Notes: generated from the sequence alone by a model not told the origin. A stretch of DNA of 64,000 nt from JAJPIG01 sp035504735 (GCA_035504735.1 DATJRJ010000275.1:1-64000), one strand, 5' to 3'; shown: positions 8,499 to 17,757, numbered from the stretch's first letter. Numbers and translations: made by a program.

Positions 8499-8538
8499 GG
8501 GCGGTGGGCCGAACAAGCCGCCCGGGGCGTTTTCTTTT
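8491..8538 (+). terminator. Intrinsic terminator (attenuator) upstream of leuA
   Basis: Left arm 8491-8504 and right arm 8518-8531 form a 14-bp stem with a single G-U pair and a 13-base loop. The T-rich run TTTCTTTT (8531-8538) follows at once. It lies between the leader stop codon and leuA, where a simple gene-end terminator would not make sense, so it is read as the attenuator. Confidence 0.8.
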
Positions 8539-8592
8539 GGGCGCGCTTGTGAATCCCACCGCGATGGACGTTCCGAGGAGGGAGAAGATCTG

Positions 8593-10161
8593 ATGGAGCA
8601 TTCGAACCCCGCGGACCCCAACCCGGACTATGTCCGGATTTTCGACACCACGCTGCGCGATGGCGAGCAATCGCCGGGTGCGACGATGAACGTCGAGGAG
8701 AAGGTCGCCATCGCCCGCCAACTCGAACGTCTCAACGTCGACGTGATCGAGGCGGGCTTCGCGGCTTCGTCGCCGGGCGACTTCGAGTCGGTCCAACGCG
8801 TGGCCCAGGCAGTCAGCGCACCGATCGTGCTGAGCCTCGCACGCACCCACCAGGGCGATATCGACCAGGCTCTGAAGGCGGTCGAGAAGTCGGCGCGTCC
8901 CGGAATCCATATCTTCATCGCGACCTCGGAAATCCATCTCCGCCACAAGCTCAACATGACTCGCGAGGATGTGCTGGATGCGGCCACATGGGCAGTGGCG
9001 CGTGCGAAGCAGCATCTCGATTATGTCGAGTTCTCGGCCGAGGACGCCTCGCGCACTGAATGGGAATTCCTGGCCACCATCTGCTCGGAGGTGATCCGCG
9101 CGGGCGCACGGATTATCAATCTGCCCGATACCACGGGTCATGCGATTCCCGAAGAGTTCGGCCGGATGTTCGCCTATATGCGTGATCACGTGCAGAACTC
9201 CGACCGCGTCATCTGGAGCGCGCACTGCCACAACGATCTCGGCCTCGCCGTCGCCAATTCGCTGGCCGCAGTGCACAATGGCGCCCGCCAGGTCGAGTGC
9301 ACGATCAACGGCATCGGCGAACGCGCCGGCAACACCTCGCTCGAGGAAGTGGTGATGGCGATGCATACGCGCCGCGATCTGTTCGGTGTCGAGTCGCGCA
9401 TCAACACCCGCCAGATCTATCCGGCCTCGCGCCTGCTTTCGCAGATCATCGGCCAGCCGGTGCCGCCCAACAAGCCGATCGTCGGCGACAACGCTTTCGC
9501 TCACGAAGCCGGAATCCATCAGGACGGGGTGCTGAAGTACAAGCTGACTTACGAGATCATGAAGCCCGAGGATATCGGGATTCCGTCAAACAAACTGGTG
9601 ATGGGCAAGCATTCAGGGCGCCACGCCTTCGTCAATCGGCTGACGGAACTTGGGGTCGATACCGCGGCAATCGACGTCAATAAGGCGTTCGGTGATTTCA
9701 AAGCCCTCTGCGACAAGAAGAAAGTGGTGTACGACGACGACATTCTGGCCCTCGTTCAGGAAGAGACGCGTCATACCGCGGATTGGTACGAGCTAGCCGA
9801 CCTGCGTGTCACCGCTGCTTCCGGCAGCGCCCCGCAGGCCGAGGTTACGCTGCGGGTCGGAGGCGAATCACGCGCGGCGAGTTCGACCGGCGATGGCGTA
9901 GTCGACGCCTCGTACAAGGCAATCCTCAAGATTGCCGGAATCACTCCGGTGTTTGAACGCTACTCGGTGAAGTCGATTACCGGCGGCACCGACGCACTCG
10001 GCGAGGTGAGCTGCCTGGTACGGAGCGACGGCATGACCGTCGCCGGACAGGGTGCTCACAGCGACATTGTGATGGCTAGCGCGCTGGCGCTCGTCAATGC
10101 ACTCAATCGCCTCAAATTGCGCGAAACCCGAGCGCCTAGCGTCGCCGCGGCAGGAGCATAA
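8593..10161 (+). CDS. leuA: 2-isopropylmalate synthase
   Basis: First committed enzyme of leucine synthesis: condenses acetyl-CoA with 2-oxoisovalerate. The N-terminal HMGL-like TIM barrel carries DTTLRDGEQSPG and the metal ligands HCHNDLGLAVAN; a flexible linker (HEAGIHQDGVLK) and the C-terminal LeuA regulatory dimer domain (about residues 390-510) follow, giving 522 residues, the usual bacterial length. The Shine-Dalgarno GAGGAGGGAG lies about 10 bases before ATG. The upstream attenuator implies control by charged tRNA-Leu besides leucine feedback on the C-terminal domain. Confidence 0.97.
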   Translation: MEHSNPADPNPDYVRIFDTTLRDGEQSPGATMNVEEKVAIARQLERLNVDVIEAGFAASSPGDFESVQRVAQAVSAPIVLSLARTHQGDIDQALKAVEKSARPGIHIFIATSEIHLRHKLNMTREDVLDAATWAVARAKQHLDYVEFSAEDASRTEWEFLATICSEVIRAGARIINLPDTTGHAIPEEFGRMFAYMRDHVQNSDRVIWSAHCHNDLGLAVANSLAAVHNGARQVECTINGIGERAGNTSLEEVVMAMHTRRDLFGVESRINTRQIYPASRLLSQIIGQPVPPNKPIVGDNAFAHEAGIHQDGVLKYKLTYEIMKPEDIGIPSNKLVMGKHSGRHAFVNRLTELGVDTAAIDVNKAFGDFKALCDKKKVVYDDDILALVQEETRHTADWYELADLRVTAASGSAPQAEVTLRVGGESRAASSTGDGVVDASYKAILKIAGITPVFERYSVKSITGGTDALGEVSCLVRSDGMTVAGQGAHSDIVMASALALVNALNRLKLRETRAPSVAAAGA

Positions 10162-10391
10162 GGCAGATACTCATCGGGGCTTGCCCTCAAATCACAGTTG
10201 GGCTAAACGCTAGGCTCTATTATGAGAGTGGTAAAGGACGCATTCTCTTGTTCCTCATCCGATCCGGTCAGGGCCTGTGCGGTTCGCTCATGCTTGCGTC
10301 CGTGCGGCCGAGACGCGATACGCTGACGCGTTGAGGATATCGATCCCAGGCAGACTGATAGACTCGGCAAAGCGATCTCTCCGGTTAGTAG

Positions 10392-11507
10392 ATGGCGTAT
10401 AAAATTCTGGTTCTCAAGGGTGACGGTATCGGCCCCGAGGTCGTCGGCGAAGCACTGCAGGTGCTGAAAGTCGTGGCGCGCCAGTCGGCCGTCGATCTCG
10501 AATTCGAGGAGGCGCTGGTCGGCGGTCATGCGATCGACACGCACGGCTCGCCGCTGCCCGACGAGGTGCTCAAGCAGGCACAGGAGAGCGACGCGGTGCT
10601 GCTCGGCGCGGTCGGCGGTCCGAAATGGGACAGCACTCGCGGCGACAAACGCCCTGAGCAGGCGCTCCTCGGGCTGCGCAAGGGGTTGGGATTGTTCGCC
10701 AACCTGCGGCCGGTTAGGACGCTGAAAGAGCTCATCCCGGCGTCCCCGCTGCGTCCCGAGATTATCAGCGGCGTCGACTTCATCGTACTCCGCGAACTGA
10801 CGGGTGGAATCTATTTCGGCAAGCCGAGCGAGAGGCGCGACACCAAGAGCGGTCGCGAGGCGGTCGATACCTGTTACTACACCGAAGAGGAAATGCGGCG
10901 CATCATCCGTTTCGGATTTGAGCTGGCTCGCGATCGGCGCAAGCGGCTGACCTCGGTCGATAAGGCCAACATCCTGGCGACTTCCCGGCTGTGGCGGGAG
11001 ATCGCGATAGAAGTCGCGGCAGATTACAAGGAAGTTGCGCTCGAGCATCAGTTGGTCGACTCAATGGCGATGCATCTGATACGCAGGCCGCGCGATTTCG
11101 ACGTAATCGTCACCGAGAACATGTTCGGCGATATTCTGACCGATGAGGCCTCGGTGCTCGCGGGTTCGATGGGGATGCTGCCGTCGGCTTCGCTCGGCGA
11201 GGAGCTCAACGGGGCGGGCTTCAGGATCGGGATGTACGAGCCGATTCATGGCACGGCGCCGGATATCGCGGGCCGTGATGAAGCCAATCCGCTCGCCGCC
11301 ATCCTCTCGGCCGCGATGCTGCTGGAGCATTCGCTGGGTATGCGCGCCGAGGCGGAGCTGATCGTAAACGCGGTCGAGGCAGTGCTGCACGATGGCCATC
11401 GCACCAAGGACATCCAAGCCGGCGCCACCGGCGCCAAGCTGGTTGGATGTAAGGCGATGGGCCGGTTGGTTCGCGAGCGAATCGAAAGTCAGGAATCGGA
11501 TACATGA
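10392..11507 (+). CDS. leuB: 3-isopropylmalate dehydrogenase
   Basis: NAD+-dependent oxidative decarboxylation of 3-isopropylmalate. Recognisable are the N-terminal LKGDGIGPEVV, substrate motif LRELTGGIYFGKP, the DKANIL and VTENMFGDILTDEAS metal/cofactor segments, and HGTAPDIAG before a conserved DEANPLAAILS. It has 371 residues. It follows leuA after 230 bases without leuC or leuD, which must lie elsewhere. Its stop overlaps the next gene's ATG by 4 bases. Confidence 0.97.
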   Translation: MAYKILVLKGDGIGPEVVGEALQVLKVVARQSAVDLEFEEALVGGHAIDTHGSPLPDEVLKQAQESDAVLLGAVGGPKWDSTRGDKRPEQALLGLRKGLGLFANLRPVRTLKELIPASPLRPEIISGVDFIVLRELTGGIYFGKPSERRDTKSGREAVDTCYYTEEEMRRIIRFGFELARDRRKRLTSVDKANILATSRLWREIAIEVAADYKEVALEHQLVDSMAMHLIRRPRDFDVIVTENMFGDILTDEASVLAGSMGMLPSASLGEELNGAGFRIGMYEPIHGTAPDIAGRDEANPLAAILSAAMLLEHSLGMRAEAELIVNAVEAVLHDGHRTKDIQAGATGAKLVGCKAMGRLVRERIESQESDT

Positions 11508-12487
11508 TGGAGGGGGCGTCCAGCCACGGTCTCAAGGTAGCCGTGGTCGGCGCCACCGGCGTAATCGGCGGTCAGCTCGTCGAGTTGCTCGCGGAGCGCA
11601 GCTTTCCATTTTCCGAGTTGAAACTGTTCGCCTCCGAACGCGGGGCCGTCGAGATGATCGGGGTCGGCGACGATGATCGGCCGGTTGCCGAGTTCAACGG
11701 ACCCGCCGATCTGGCCGGCTTCGACCTGGCCTTTCTCGCAGTCTCCCCAGGTCTGGCCTCCGATATCGTTCGCGCGCGTCCCGGTCCGCTCCTGATCGAT
11801 TTGAGCGCTGCGGGACGGATCGCTTCTTCGTCTGTCCTGATGGTCGCGCCGGGTCTTACCTCTCGCGAGCGCCTGCACAGGCTAAAAACCGGAGAGGTTG
11901 TCGCGATTCCCCATCCATCAGTCCAGGCGCTCGCGACTATCGTGAAAGCGCTCGATGCAACCCCGGGTTTCATCGCGGCCACATTGATGATGGGCGCCAG
12001 CACCGGCGGCAAGGACGAGATCGACAAGCTGATGGAGGAGTCGGCCGATCTGCTCAATGCGCGTCTGGATATTGAGGACGACGAGCAGCAGCGTGCCTTC
12101 AATATCTATCCGGTCGACGACGAGGCCGAGGTCGTCAATGCGCTGGCCTCCCAGGTCGCGGCATTGCTGGGCGAGACGCCGCCGCTGGTGATGCGCGTCG
12201 TGCAGGTACCGATCTTTTACGGGATCGCATTGTCGATCGCGATTCCAACGGTGCCGGGAATCGAGACCTGCTCCGAACGCCTGCGGGCCGCGCCCGGCCT
12301 GATACTGATCGAGGATGAGATGCCGCCGAGCGCGATCGACTCAGCCGGCCAGGAGGGGATCGCTGTCAGCCTCCATCGTAATTCAAACGGGGCCGCATTG
12401 TGGTGCGTGATAGACAACGCGCGTCTCTCTGCTCTGTGCGCGGTGTGGGTCGCGGAGAATCTCTCGCTCGCTTCCGATTCCGTCTAG
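11504..12487 (+). CDS. USG-1-like aspartate-semialdehyde dehydrogenase paralogue lacking catalytic residues
   Basis: A 327-residue protein of the ASADH fold: N-terminal Rossmann motif VVGATGVIGGQLVELL, then the dimerisation domain with MMGASTGG. The catalytic NPNCST segment of real enzymes reads IPHPSV here (residues 135-140), so the active-site Cys is lost. The substrate and base motif VPVFYGH reads VPIFYGI, so the His is gone as well. It is therefore probably not a working dehydrogenase but a USG-1-type paralogue. The place between leuB and truA matches the leuB-asd-usg-truA order known in pseudomonads. Role unknown. Confidence 0.8.
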   Translation: MMEGASSHGLKVAVVGATGVIGGQLVELLAERSFPFSELKLFASERGAVEMIGVGDDDRPVAEFNGPADLAGFDLAFLAVSPGLASDIVRARPGPLLIDLSAAGRIASSSVLMVAPGLTSRERLHRLKTGEVVAIPHPSVQALATIVKALDATPGFIAATLMMGASTGGKDEIDKLMEESADLLNARLDIEDDEQQRAFNIYPVDDEAEVVNALASQVAALLGETPPLVMRVVQVPIFYGIALSIAIPTVPGIETCSERLRAAPGLILIEDEMPPSAIDSAGQEGIAVSLHRNSNGAALWCVIDNARLSALCAVWVAENLSLASDSV

Positions 12488-12495
12488 CGGCGGCG

Positions 12496-13245
12496 ATGCA
12501 GGTAAAGCTCACGCTCGAGTACGACGGCACTAACTATGCCGGTTGGCAATTGCAGCGCGAGCAGGACACCATCCAGGGACGGCTCGAGTCGGCCTTGGAA
12601 CGGATTTTTTCCGCGCCGGTGCGAGTCCGCGGCGCGGGCCGCACCGACGCCGGAGTCCATGCGCTCGGCCAGGTTGCCGCGGCGAGAATCCCACGCCCGT
12701 TCGATGCCGCCGAGCTCAAGCGCGCGCTCAATGCGCTCTTACCGCCGGATATCGCGGTCCTGGATAGCGCCATCGTCGACGATGACTTCGATCCCCGGCG
12801 CAGCGCGATTTGCCGTGTTTATGAATATCGGATTCTGAATCGGCCCTCCCGATCGGCCTTCGAATATCGTTACGCGTGGCTGGTCGGCGAAGTGCTGGAC
12901 CTCGAGGCGATGAATACTGCGGCCTCGATTTTCGTGGGCGAACATGATTTCGCCGGTTTCAGGAGCGTCGGCTCCGAAGAGCGGAGTACGCGGCGCCGCG
13001 TCTATGCGAGCCAATGGACGCGCCTCAACAATCGTTTCACGTATCGTGTGGAGGCGGAGAGTTTCCTGCGTCACATGGTGAGGACGATGGTCAGCGCGAT
13101 GGCTGAGGCCGGCCGCGGCCGGGCGCATCCCGGCTCGATCAGCGAGTTGCTCTTGCGCGGTGATCGCGCTCTGGCGCCCGCGCCGGCGCCCGCCGCCGGC
13201 CTGTTCCTGACCGAGGTGCATTACCCAAACCGCCCGGGTGAGTGA
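12496..13245 (+). CDS. truA: tRNA pseudouridine(38-40) synthase
   Basis: Modifies U38-U40 in the anticodon arm of many tRNAs. The start at ATG 12496 is chosen because the family begins with VKLTLEYDGTNYAGWQ; the frame is open 32 codons further upstream but that overlaps the previous gene. The catalytic Asp is in GAGRTDAGVHALGQVA, and the C-terminal FLRHMVRTMV motif is present. Length is 249 residues, as usual. It follows the USG-1-like gene by 8 bases. Confidence 0.95.
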   Translation: MQVKLTLEYDGTNYAGWQLQREQDTIQGRLESALERIFSAPVRVRGAGRTDAGVHALGQVAAARIPRPFDAAELKRALNALLPPDIAVLDSAIVDDDFDPRRSAICRVYEYRILNRPSRSAFEYRYAWLVGEVLDLEAMNTAASIFVGEHDFAGFRSVGSEERSTRRRVYASQWTRLNNRFTYRVEAESFLRHMVRTMVSAMAEAGRGRAHPGSISELLLRGDRALAPAPAPAAGLFLTEVHYPNRPGE

Positions 13246-13377
13246 TGCTGGTTGGCCCGCCCTGTGGACTTTTTTGTATCGCGAGCGTCGAAAACCCTTG
13301 TGCCACGCTTGAAAAAGGCTGTGCACTCGTTCAAGCTCTCTGCCAGTGCGAGAATCTAAGCGGCAAGGAGGAGGATG

Positions 13378-13659
13378 ATGACGCAGACGCAGGTGGCAGC
13401 CCATATCGCTGAAAAAGTGGAAGTCACCCGGAAGCAGGCCAAATCGATGCTCGAGGAGCTGTCGAGCCTGGTCGTCCGGGAGCTGAAGCGCGAAGGCGCG
13501 TTGCGCCTCGCAGGGCTAGGAGTTTTCCGTAAGCGCAAGAGCAAGGCTCGCGTCGGACGTAATCCGGCCACGGGGGAACCGATCAAAATCCCGGCGCGTA
13601 CACGCTTGCGCTTTACCGCCTCAAAGGCCTTGAAAGACGCAGTGCTCGGCGCCCGCTAA
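13378..13659 (+). CDS. HU/IHF-family DNA-binding protein
   Basis: A 93-residue nucleoid-type protein: helical dimer core followed by the DNA-contacting arm with GRNPATGEPIKIPA, the HU hallmark around the intercalating proline. The start at 13378 is favoured over the adjacent ATG at 13375 because the strong Shine-Dalgarno AAGGAGGAGG (13365-13374) touches the first ATG. It binds and bends DNA as a homo- or heterodimer. A good stem-loop lies after it. Confidence 0.92.
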   Translation: MTQTQVAAHIAEKVEVTRKQAKSMLEELSSLVVRELKREGALRLAGLGVFRKRKSKARVGRNPATGEPIKIPARTRLRFTASKALKDAVLGAR

Positions 13660-13733
13660 TCTCGTCGCGATGGCGGCCGGGACACGCCATTGCGGGGTCA
13701 CTCCAGAAATCCCAAAGCTTTACGCGTCCGGAT

Positions 13734-13774
13734 GCGGCGTCGTGGATCAACTTCACGACGCCGCGCGGATGTTT
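13734..13774 (+). terminator. Stem-loop terminator after the HU-like gene
   Basis: Perfect 11-bp stem, 13734-13744 (GCGGCGTCGTG) with 13754-13764, and a 9-base loop, followed within seven bases by a TTTT run. It lies between the convergent HU-like and rarA genes. Confidence 0.6.
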
Positions 13775-15144
13775 TAACTTTTCTTACCGGAATCGCGATT
13801 GCGGGCCGCTCTGGCCTGTTTCACGCGGGTCAGATAATCGCGAATTCGCGCCTCGTAGCCGCGCTCTGAAGGTTCGTAGTAGACCTTGCCGCGCAGGCTC
13901 TCGGGCAGGTAGTCCTGCTCGACCATCGCATCATCGTAGTTGTGCGGATAGCGATAGCCCTCGCCATAACCGAGGCCGCGCATCAGCGGCGTCGGCGCAT
14001 TGCGGATATGCATCGGAACCGGCAGCGCGCCGAGCTTGCGCGCATCCTCGCCCGCCGCAAGCATCGCGCGATATGAGGCGTTCGACTTCGGCGCTCCGGC
14101 CAGGTAGGTCACGCCCTGCGCGAGCGGGATGGCGCCCTCCAGCATCCCGACGAAATCCAGCGCGTCCTTCACGGCGATCGCGACTTGTAGCGCGCGCGGA
14201 TCGGCGTTGCCGATATCCTCGGCCGCAAAGATTACCATCCGGCGCGCGATAAACAGCGGCTCCTCGCCCGCCTCCACCATTCGCATCATCCAGTACAGTG
14301 CGGCGTCGGCATCGCTGCCGCGCAGGCTCTTGATGAACGCGGAGATGACGTTGTAATGCTCCTCGCCGCCGCGATCGTAAAGCAGAGTGCGCTGTTGACT
14401 CGCCTCGCGCACGTGCTCAGCGGTGACAACGGCGCTGCGGGCCTGGCGCGCGAGCTCAGCGGCGATCTCAAGTGTATTGAGCGCCCGCCGCGCATCGCCC
14501 GACGCGGCCGCCAGCAGCTCGCCCATCGCAGCATCGTCGATACGCAGTTCGAACCCGCCGAGCCCGCGCTCACGGTCGGCGAGCGCACGGGCAACCAGGG
14601 CCGCAAGCTCTTCGGGCGCGAGCGGTTTCAGGACCAGCACCTGCATCCGCGAAAGCAACGGCGCGATCACCTCGAACGACGGATTTTCGGTGGTCGCGCC
14701 GATCAGCGTGAAGAGCCCATTCTCGACATGCGGCAGGCAGGCATCCTGCTGGGCACGGTTCCAGCGGTGGATTTCGTCGATAAAGAGCACCGTCCGCCGG
14801 CCCATCGCGGCCTCGCGGCGCGCGAGCTCGGCGATCTCACGCAACTCGGCGACTCCCGAAGAAACCGCGGCGAGCGATCGAAAAACGGCGCCGGACTGGC
14901 GGGCGAGCAGAATTGCGAGCGTCGTCTTGCCGGTGCCGGGCGGTCCCCACAGGATCATCGAATGGAGCGCGCGCGCGGCGACCATCTGGCTCAATAGCTT
15001 GCCGGCGCCGAGCAGATGCTGCTGGCCGACGACTTCGTCAAGCGATTGCGGACGCATCCGATCGGCCAGCGGATGCGCGGCCGACACCTGGGCTCTGAAA
15101 AGACTCTCCTCCTGAGCCGCTTCCTTGCGCCGCGCCATACCCAA
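13774..15144 (-). CDS. rarA: Replication-associated recombination protein A (MgsA/RarA ATPase)
   Basis: AAA+ ATPase related to the clamp loader, acting at stalled replication forks. Visible: N-terminal LADRMRPQSLDEVVGQ, Walker A GPPGTGKTTLA, Walker B region FIDEIHRWNRAQQD, sensor 1 GATTENPSFEV and the family-specific C-terminal tetramerisation part (SFIKSLRGSDADAALYW, AGEDPLFI-like segment, LPESL). 456 residues. It begins with ATG codons at 15144 and 15138, either plausible. Convergent with the HU-like gene and divergent from the CoA-transferase pair. Confidence 0.95.
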   Translation of the reverse strand: MGMARRKEAAQEESLFRAQVSAAHPLADRMRPQSLDEVVGQQHLLGAGKLLSQMVAARALHSMILWGPPGTGKTTLAILLARQSGAVFRSLAAVSSGVAELREIAELARREAAMGRRTVLFIDEIHRWNRAQQDACLPHVENGLFTLIGATTENPSFEVIAPLLSRMQVLVLKPLAPEELAALVARALADRERGLGGFELRIDDAAMGELLAAASGDARRALNTLEIAAELARQARSAVVTAEHVREASQQRTLLYDRGGEEHYNVISAFIKSLRGSDADAALYWMMRMVEAGEEPLFIARRMVIFAAEDIGNADPRALQVAIAVKDALDFVGMLEGAIPLAQGVTYLAGAPKSNASYRAMLAAGEDARKLGALPVPMHIRNAPTPLMRGLGYGEGYRYPHNYDDAMVEQDYLPESLRGKVYYEPSERGYEARIRDYLTRVKQARAARNRDSGKKS

Positions 15145-15251
15145 TTGTTATCACAGCCCGGCTCGTGTCGCAGGAATGCACGAGCGGCGAGGCCGCCGGT
15201 TGCGCTTCAGAGCCGCGCTTAATAGTTTGAAATGTCCCGCTTCGTACCTGA

Positions 15252-16517
15252 ATGCCGATGCCGTCGCAACTGCTCAACGGATTCCGAATGCTCGATCTGA
15301 CCGACGACCAGGGGGCGCTGTGCGGCAAGATTTTCGCAGACCTCGGCGCCGAGGTGATCAAGCTTGAACCAATCGCCGGTTGCCCGACGCGCCGCATTCC
15401 ACCGTTCCTAGATGATCGGCCCGGCGTCGATCGAAGTCTCTATTTCCTTTCGCACCAGGCGGGCAAGCTGTCGGTCACTGTAAATCTCGATTCGCCAGAC
15501 GGTCGCGCCGTGGTGCGCGATCTCGCGGCCAAAGCGGATTTCCTGGTCGAGTCGTTTCCGGTCGGCTACCTGGAATCGATCGGGCTCGGTTATGCGGCGC
15601 TGGCCGAATCGAATCAGCGGCTGATCTATACCGCGATCACTCCATTCGGCGAGGCCGGCCCCGCCCGCAACTACAAGGCCTCCGATGCCGTTACGTGGGC
15701 GGCCGGCGGCATGATGTTCCTGATGGGTCAGGCGGGAAAGCCGCCACTGCAGATGAGCCTGCCCCAAGCCGGACTGCATGCCGGCGCCGAAGCCGCGGTG
15801 GCTTCACTGCTGGCGCATTTTCCCCGCCAGGTCGACGGCCGCGGCCAGCGGGTCGTGGTCAACATGCAGGCCTGCATCGTCTGGACATTGATGAACGAGC
15901 AGGCGATGCCGATCATGCACGGCGACTACCTGCGCCGCCAGGGTGTCTACCTGGGCTCACCGAAACTCAGGCGCAAGATCGTTTTCAAATGCCAGGACGG
16001 CCACGTGGCGATGATGATCACGGGCGGCGCGGTCGGCGCCGGTTCGACCTCCCGCCTGGTCAAGTGGATGGACGAGAAGGGCTTCGCTGCCGACTGGATG
16101 AAGCAGCAGGACTGGAGGGCGTGGACCCCCGCGATCTTCATGGCGCTCGGAGAACGGGACCTACGGGAGAACGCCGAGATGGAGCAGCAGGTCGAGCGTT
16201 TTTTCGCCACCATGACGAAGCATGAGATTTACGCAGAGGGCGCGCGGCGCGGCGTGCTGCTGGGCCCGGTGAATTCGGCGGCGGACACCGCGGCCGACGA
16301 ACAACTCGCCGCGCGCGATTTCTTCGCCGAAGTCGATCATCCGGTGCTGGGCCGCGCGCTGCGCCGGCCGGGACCATTTGCTAAATTCAGCCGCACGCCG
16401 CTCGATGTCTCGCATCCGGCGCCGACCCTCGGCGAACATAACGAGCCGGTTTATCATAAACTTCTGGGTTACTCCGCCGAGCGGGTCGCCGAGTTGCGCG
16501 CCGCCGGCGCGATTTGA
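15252..16517 (+). CDS. CaiB/BaiF family III CoA-transferase, catalytic Asp replaced
   Basis: A 421-residue family III CoA-transferase fold: MLDLTDDQGALCGKIFADLGAEVIKLEP at the N-terminus and LVESFPVGYLESIGLGY are typical. The position of the catalytic Asp (usually P-x-x-D-x-x-x-G) reads PQAGLHAG, so Gly174 stands where Asp forms the acyl anhydride. The second gene, 22 bases downstream, keeps that Asp. It may be the non-catalytic partner of a heteromer, as in two-subunit enzymes such as BbsEF, or an inactive paralogue. Substrate unknown. Confidence 0.85.
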   Translation: MPMPSQLLNGFRMLDLTDDQGALCGKIFADLGAEVIKLEPIAGCPTRRIPPFLDDRPGVDRSLYFLSHQAGKLSVTVNLDSPDGRAVVRDLAAKADFLVESFPVGYLESIGLGYAALAESNQRLIYTAITPFGEAGPARNYKASDAVTWAAGGMMFLMGQAGKPPLQMSLPQAGLHAGAEAAVASLLAHFPRQVDGRGQRVVVNMQACIVWTLMNEQAMPIMHGDYLRRQGVYLGSPKLRRKIVFKCQDGHVAMMITGGAVGAGSTSRLVKWMDEKGFAADWMKQQDWRAWTPAIFMALGERDLRENAEMEQQVERFFATMTKHEIYAEGARRGVLLGPVNSAADTAADEQLAARDFFAEVDHPVLGRALRRPGPFAKFSRTPLDVSHPAPTLGEHNEPVYHKLLGYSAERVAELRAAGAI

Positions 16518-16539
16518 ACGAAAAGACGCGAGAACGACG

Positions 16540-17757
16540 ATGAGACGCTACGCGCTCGAGGGACTTCATGTCCTGGATTTTACCTGGGTCGGGGTCGGGC
16601 CGATTACCACCAAGTATCTCGCCGACAATGGCGCCGACGTAATCCGGATCGAGTCCGCGGCGCACATCGATGTGTTGCGCGTCTCACCGCCTTGGGCGGA
16701 CGGCCAGCCTTCCAGCATCAATTCGAGCCAGTTCTTCGCAAGCTACAACACCTCGAAGAAATCGCTCACGCTGGATCTGAGCAAGCCGCGCGCCCGAGAG
16801 ATCGCGCTCCGCCTGCTACCCTGGGCCGAGGTGGTGACCGAGAGCTTCACGCCCAAGGTGATGCGCAACTGGCAGCTCGATTACCCGCATCTGAGCGCGC
16901 TGAAGCCCGACCTCGTGATGCTCTCGACCTGCCTGCAGGGACAGACCGGACCGCGCTCGGGTTTTGCGGGCTTCGGGCAGTTGCTTTCGGCGTTGTCGGG
17001 GTTCTACTACATCTCAGGCTACTCGGAGGACGAAATCTGTCCACCCTACGGCGCATATACCGATTACGTGGCGCCGCGGTTTGCAGCCTGTGCGGTGCTC
17101 GCGGCGCTCGATTACAAGCGCCGCACCGGAGTTGGCCAGCATATCGACCTTGCGCAGTACGAAGCGGGCCTGCAAAATCTCGCGCCCACGCTGCTCGATT
17201 ATTTCGCGAACGGACGGGTGCTCGGAGCCCAGGGTAATCGATCTGATCGTTATGCTCCCAACGGCTCCTACCGATGCGGCGACGAAGACGGCAACGAGCG
17301 CTGGATCGCGATTGCGGTCGCCGATGATCGCGGATGGGCGGCGACGCTGGACGCGCTCGGCGCACCAGCCGAGGATCGGTTTGCGACGATGGCGCAGCGG
17401 TTCGAGCAGCGCGAGGAGCTCGATCGTTTCATCGATCGATTGGTCCATGATCGCTCGGCCGACGAGCTTACCGCGACACTCCAGGCCGCAGGCGTCGCAG
17501 CCTACCCGGTGCAGACCTGCCTCGATCTGCATCGCGATGAAAATCTGCGCGCCTTCGATTTCTGGCACTGGCTCGATCACAAGGAGATGGGCCCGTCGCC
17601 GTACGAAGGCCTGCAACATCGAATGAGCGCCACGCCGGGCGAACTGCGAGGCGCGGCGCCGACACTGGGACAGCACAACGAGGAGATACTCGGCGAGATG
17701 CTCGGATTCAGCAGCGGCGAAATAGCGGCGCTCAAGCGCGAGCAGATCGTTTACTAA
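16540..17757 (+). CDS. CaiB/BaiF family III CoA-transferase, catalytic Asp present
   Basis: A 405-residue enzyme that would move CoA between carboxylic acids. The start at ATG 16540 is chosen since the frame's earlier part overlaps the upstream gene and the family begins with LEGLHVLDFTWVGVGP. Asp175 in AYTDYVAPR aligns with the catalytic Asp of formyl-CoA transferase. C-terminal GAAPTLGQHNEEILGEMLG is a family mark. Paired with the preceding gene; context gives no substrate. Confidence 0.9.
   Translation: MRRYALEGLHVLDFTWVGVGPITTKYLADNGADVIRIESAAHIDVLRVSPPWADGQPSSINSSQFFASYNTSKKSLTLDLSKPRAREIALRLLPWAEVVTESFTPKVMRNWQLDYPHLSALKPDLVMLSTCLQGQTGPRSGFAGFGQLLSALSGFYYISGYSEDEICPPYGAYTDYVAPRFAACAVLAALDYKRRTGVGQHIDLAQYEAGLQNLAPTLLDYFANGRVLGAQGNRSDRYAPNGSYRCGDEDGNERWIAIAVADDRGWAATLDALGAPAEDRFATMAQRFEQREELDRFIDRLVHDRSADELTATLQAAGVAAYPVQTCLDLHRDENLRAFDFWHWLDHKEMGPSPYEGLQHRMSATPGELRGAAPTLGQHNEEILGEMLGFSSGEIAALKREQIVY

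Noticed and set aside
10222..10326. Short Cys-containing frame (34 codons, four Cys) in the leuA-leuB gap, considered as a second leader peptide.
   Set aside because: No Shine-Dalgarno, no run of regulatory codons for leucine, and no terminator hairpin with a T-tract before leuB.
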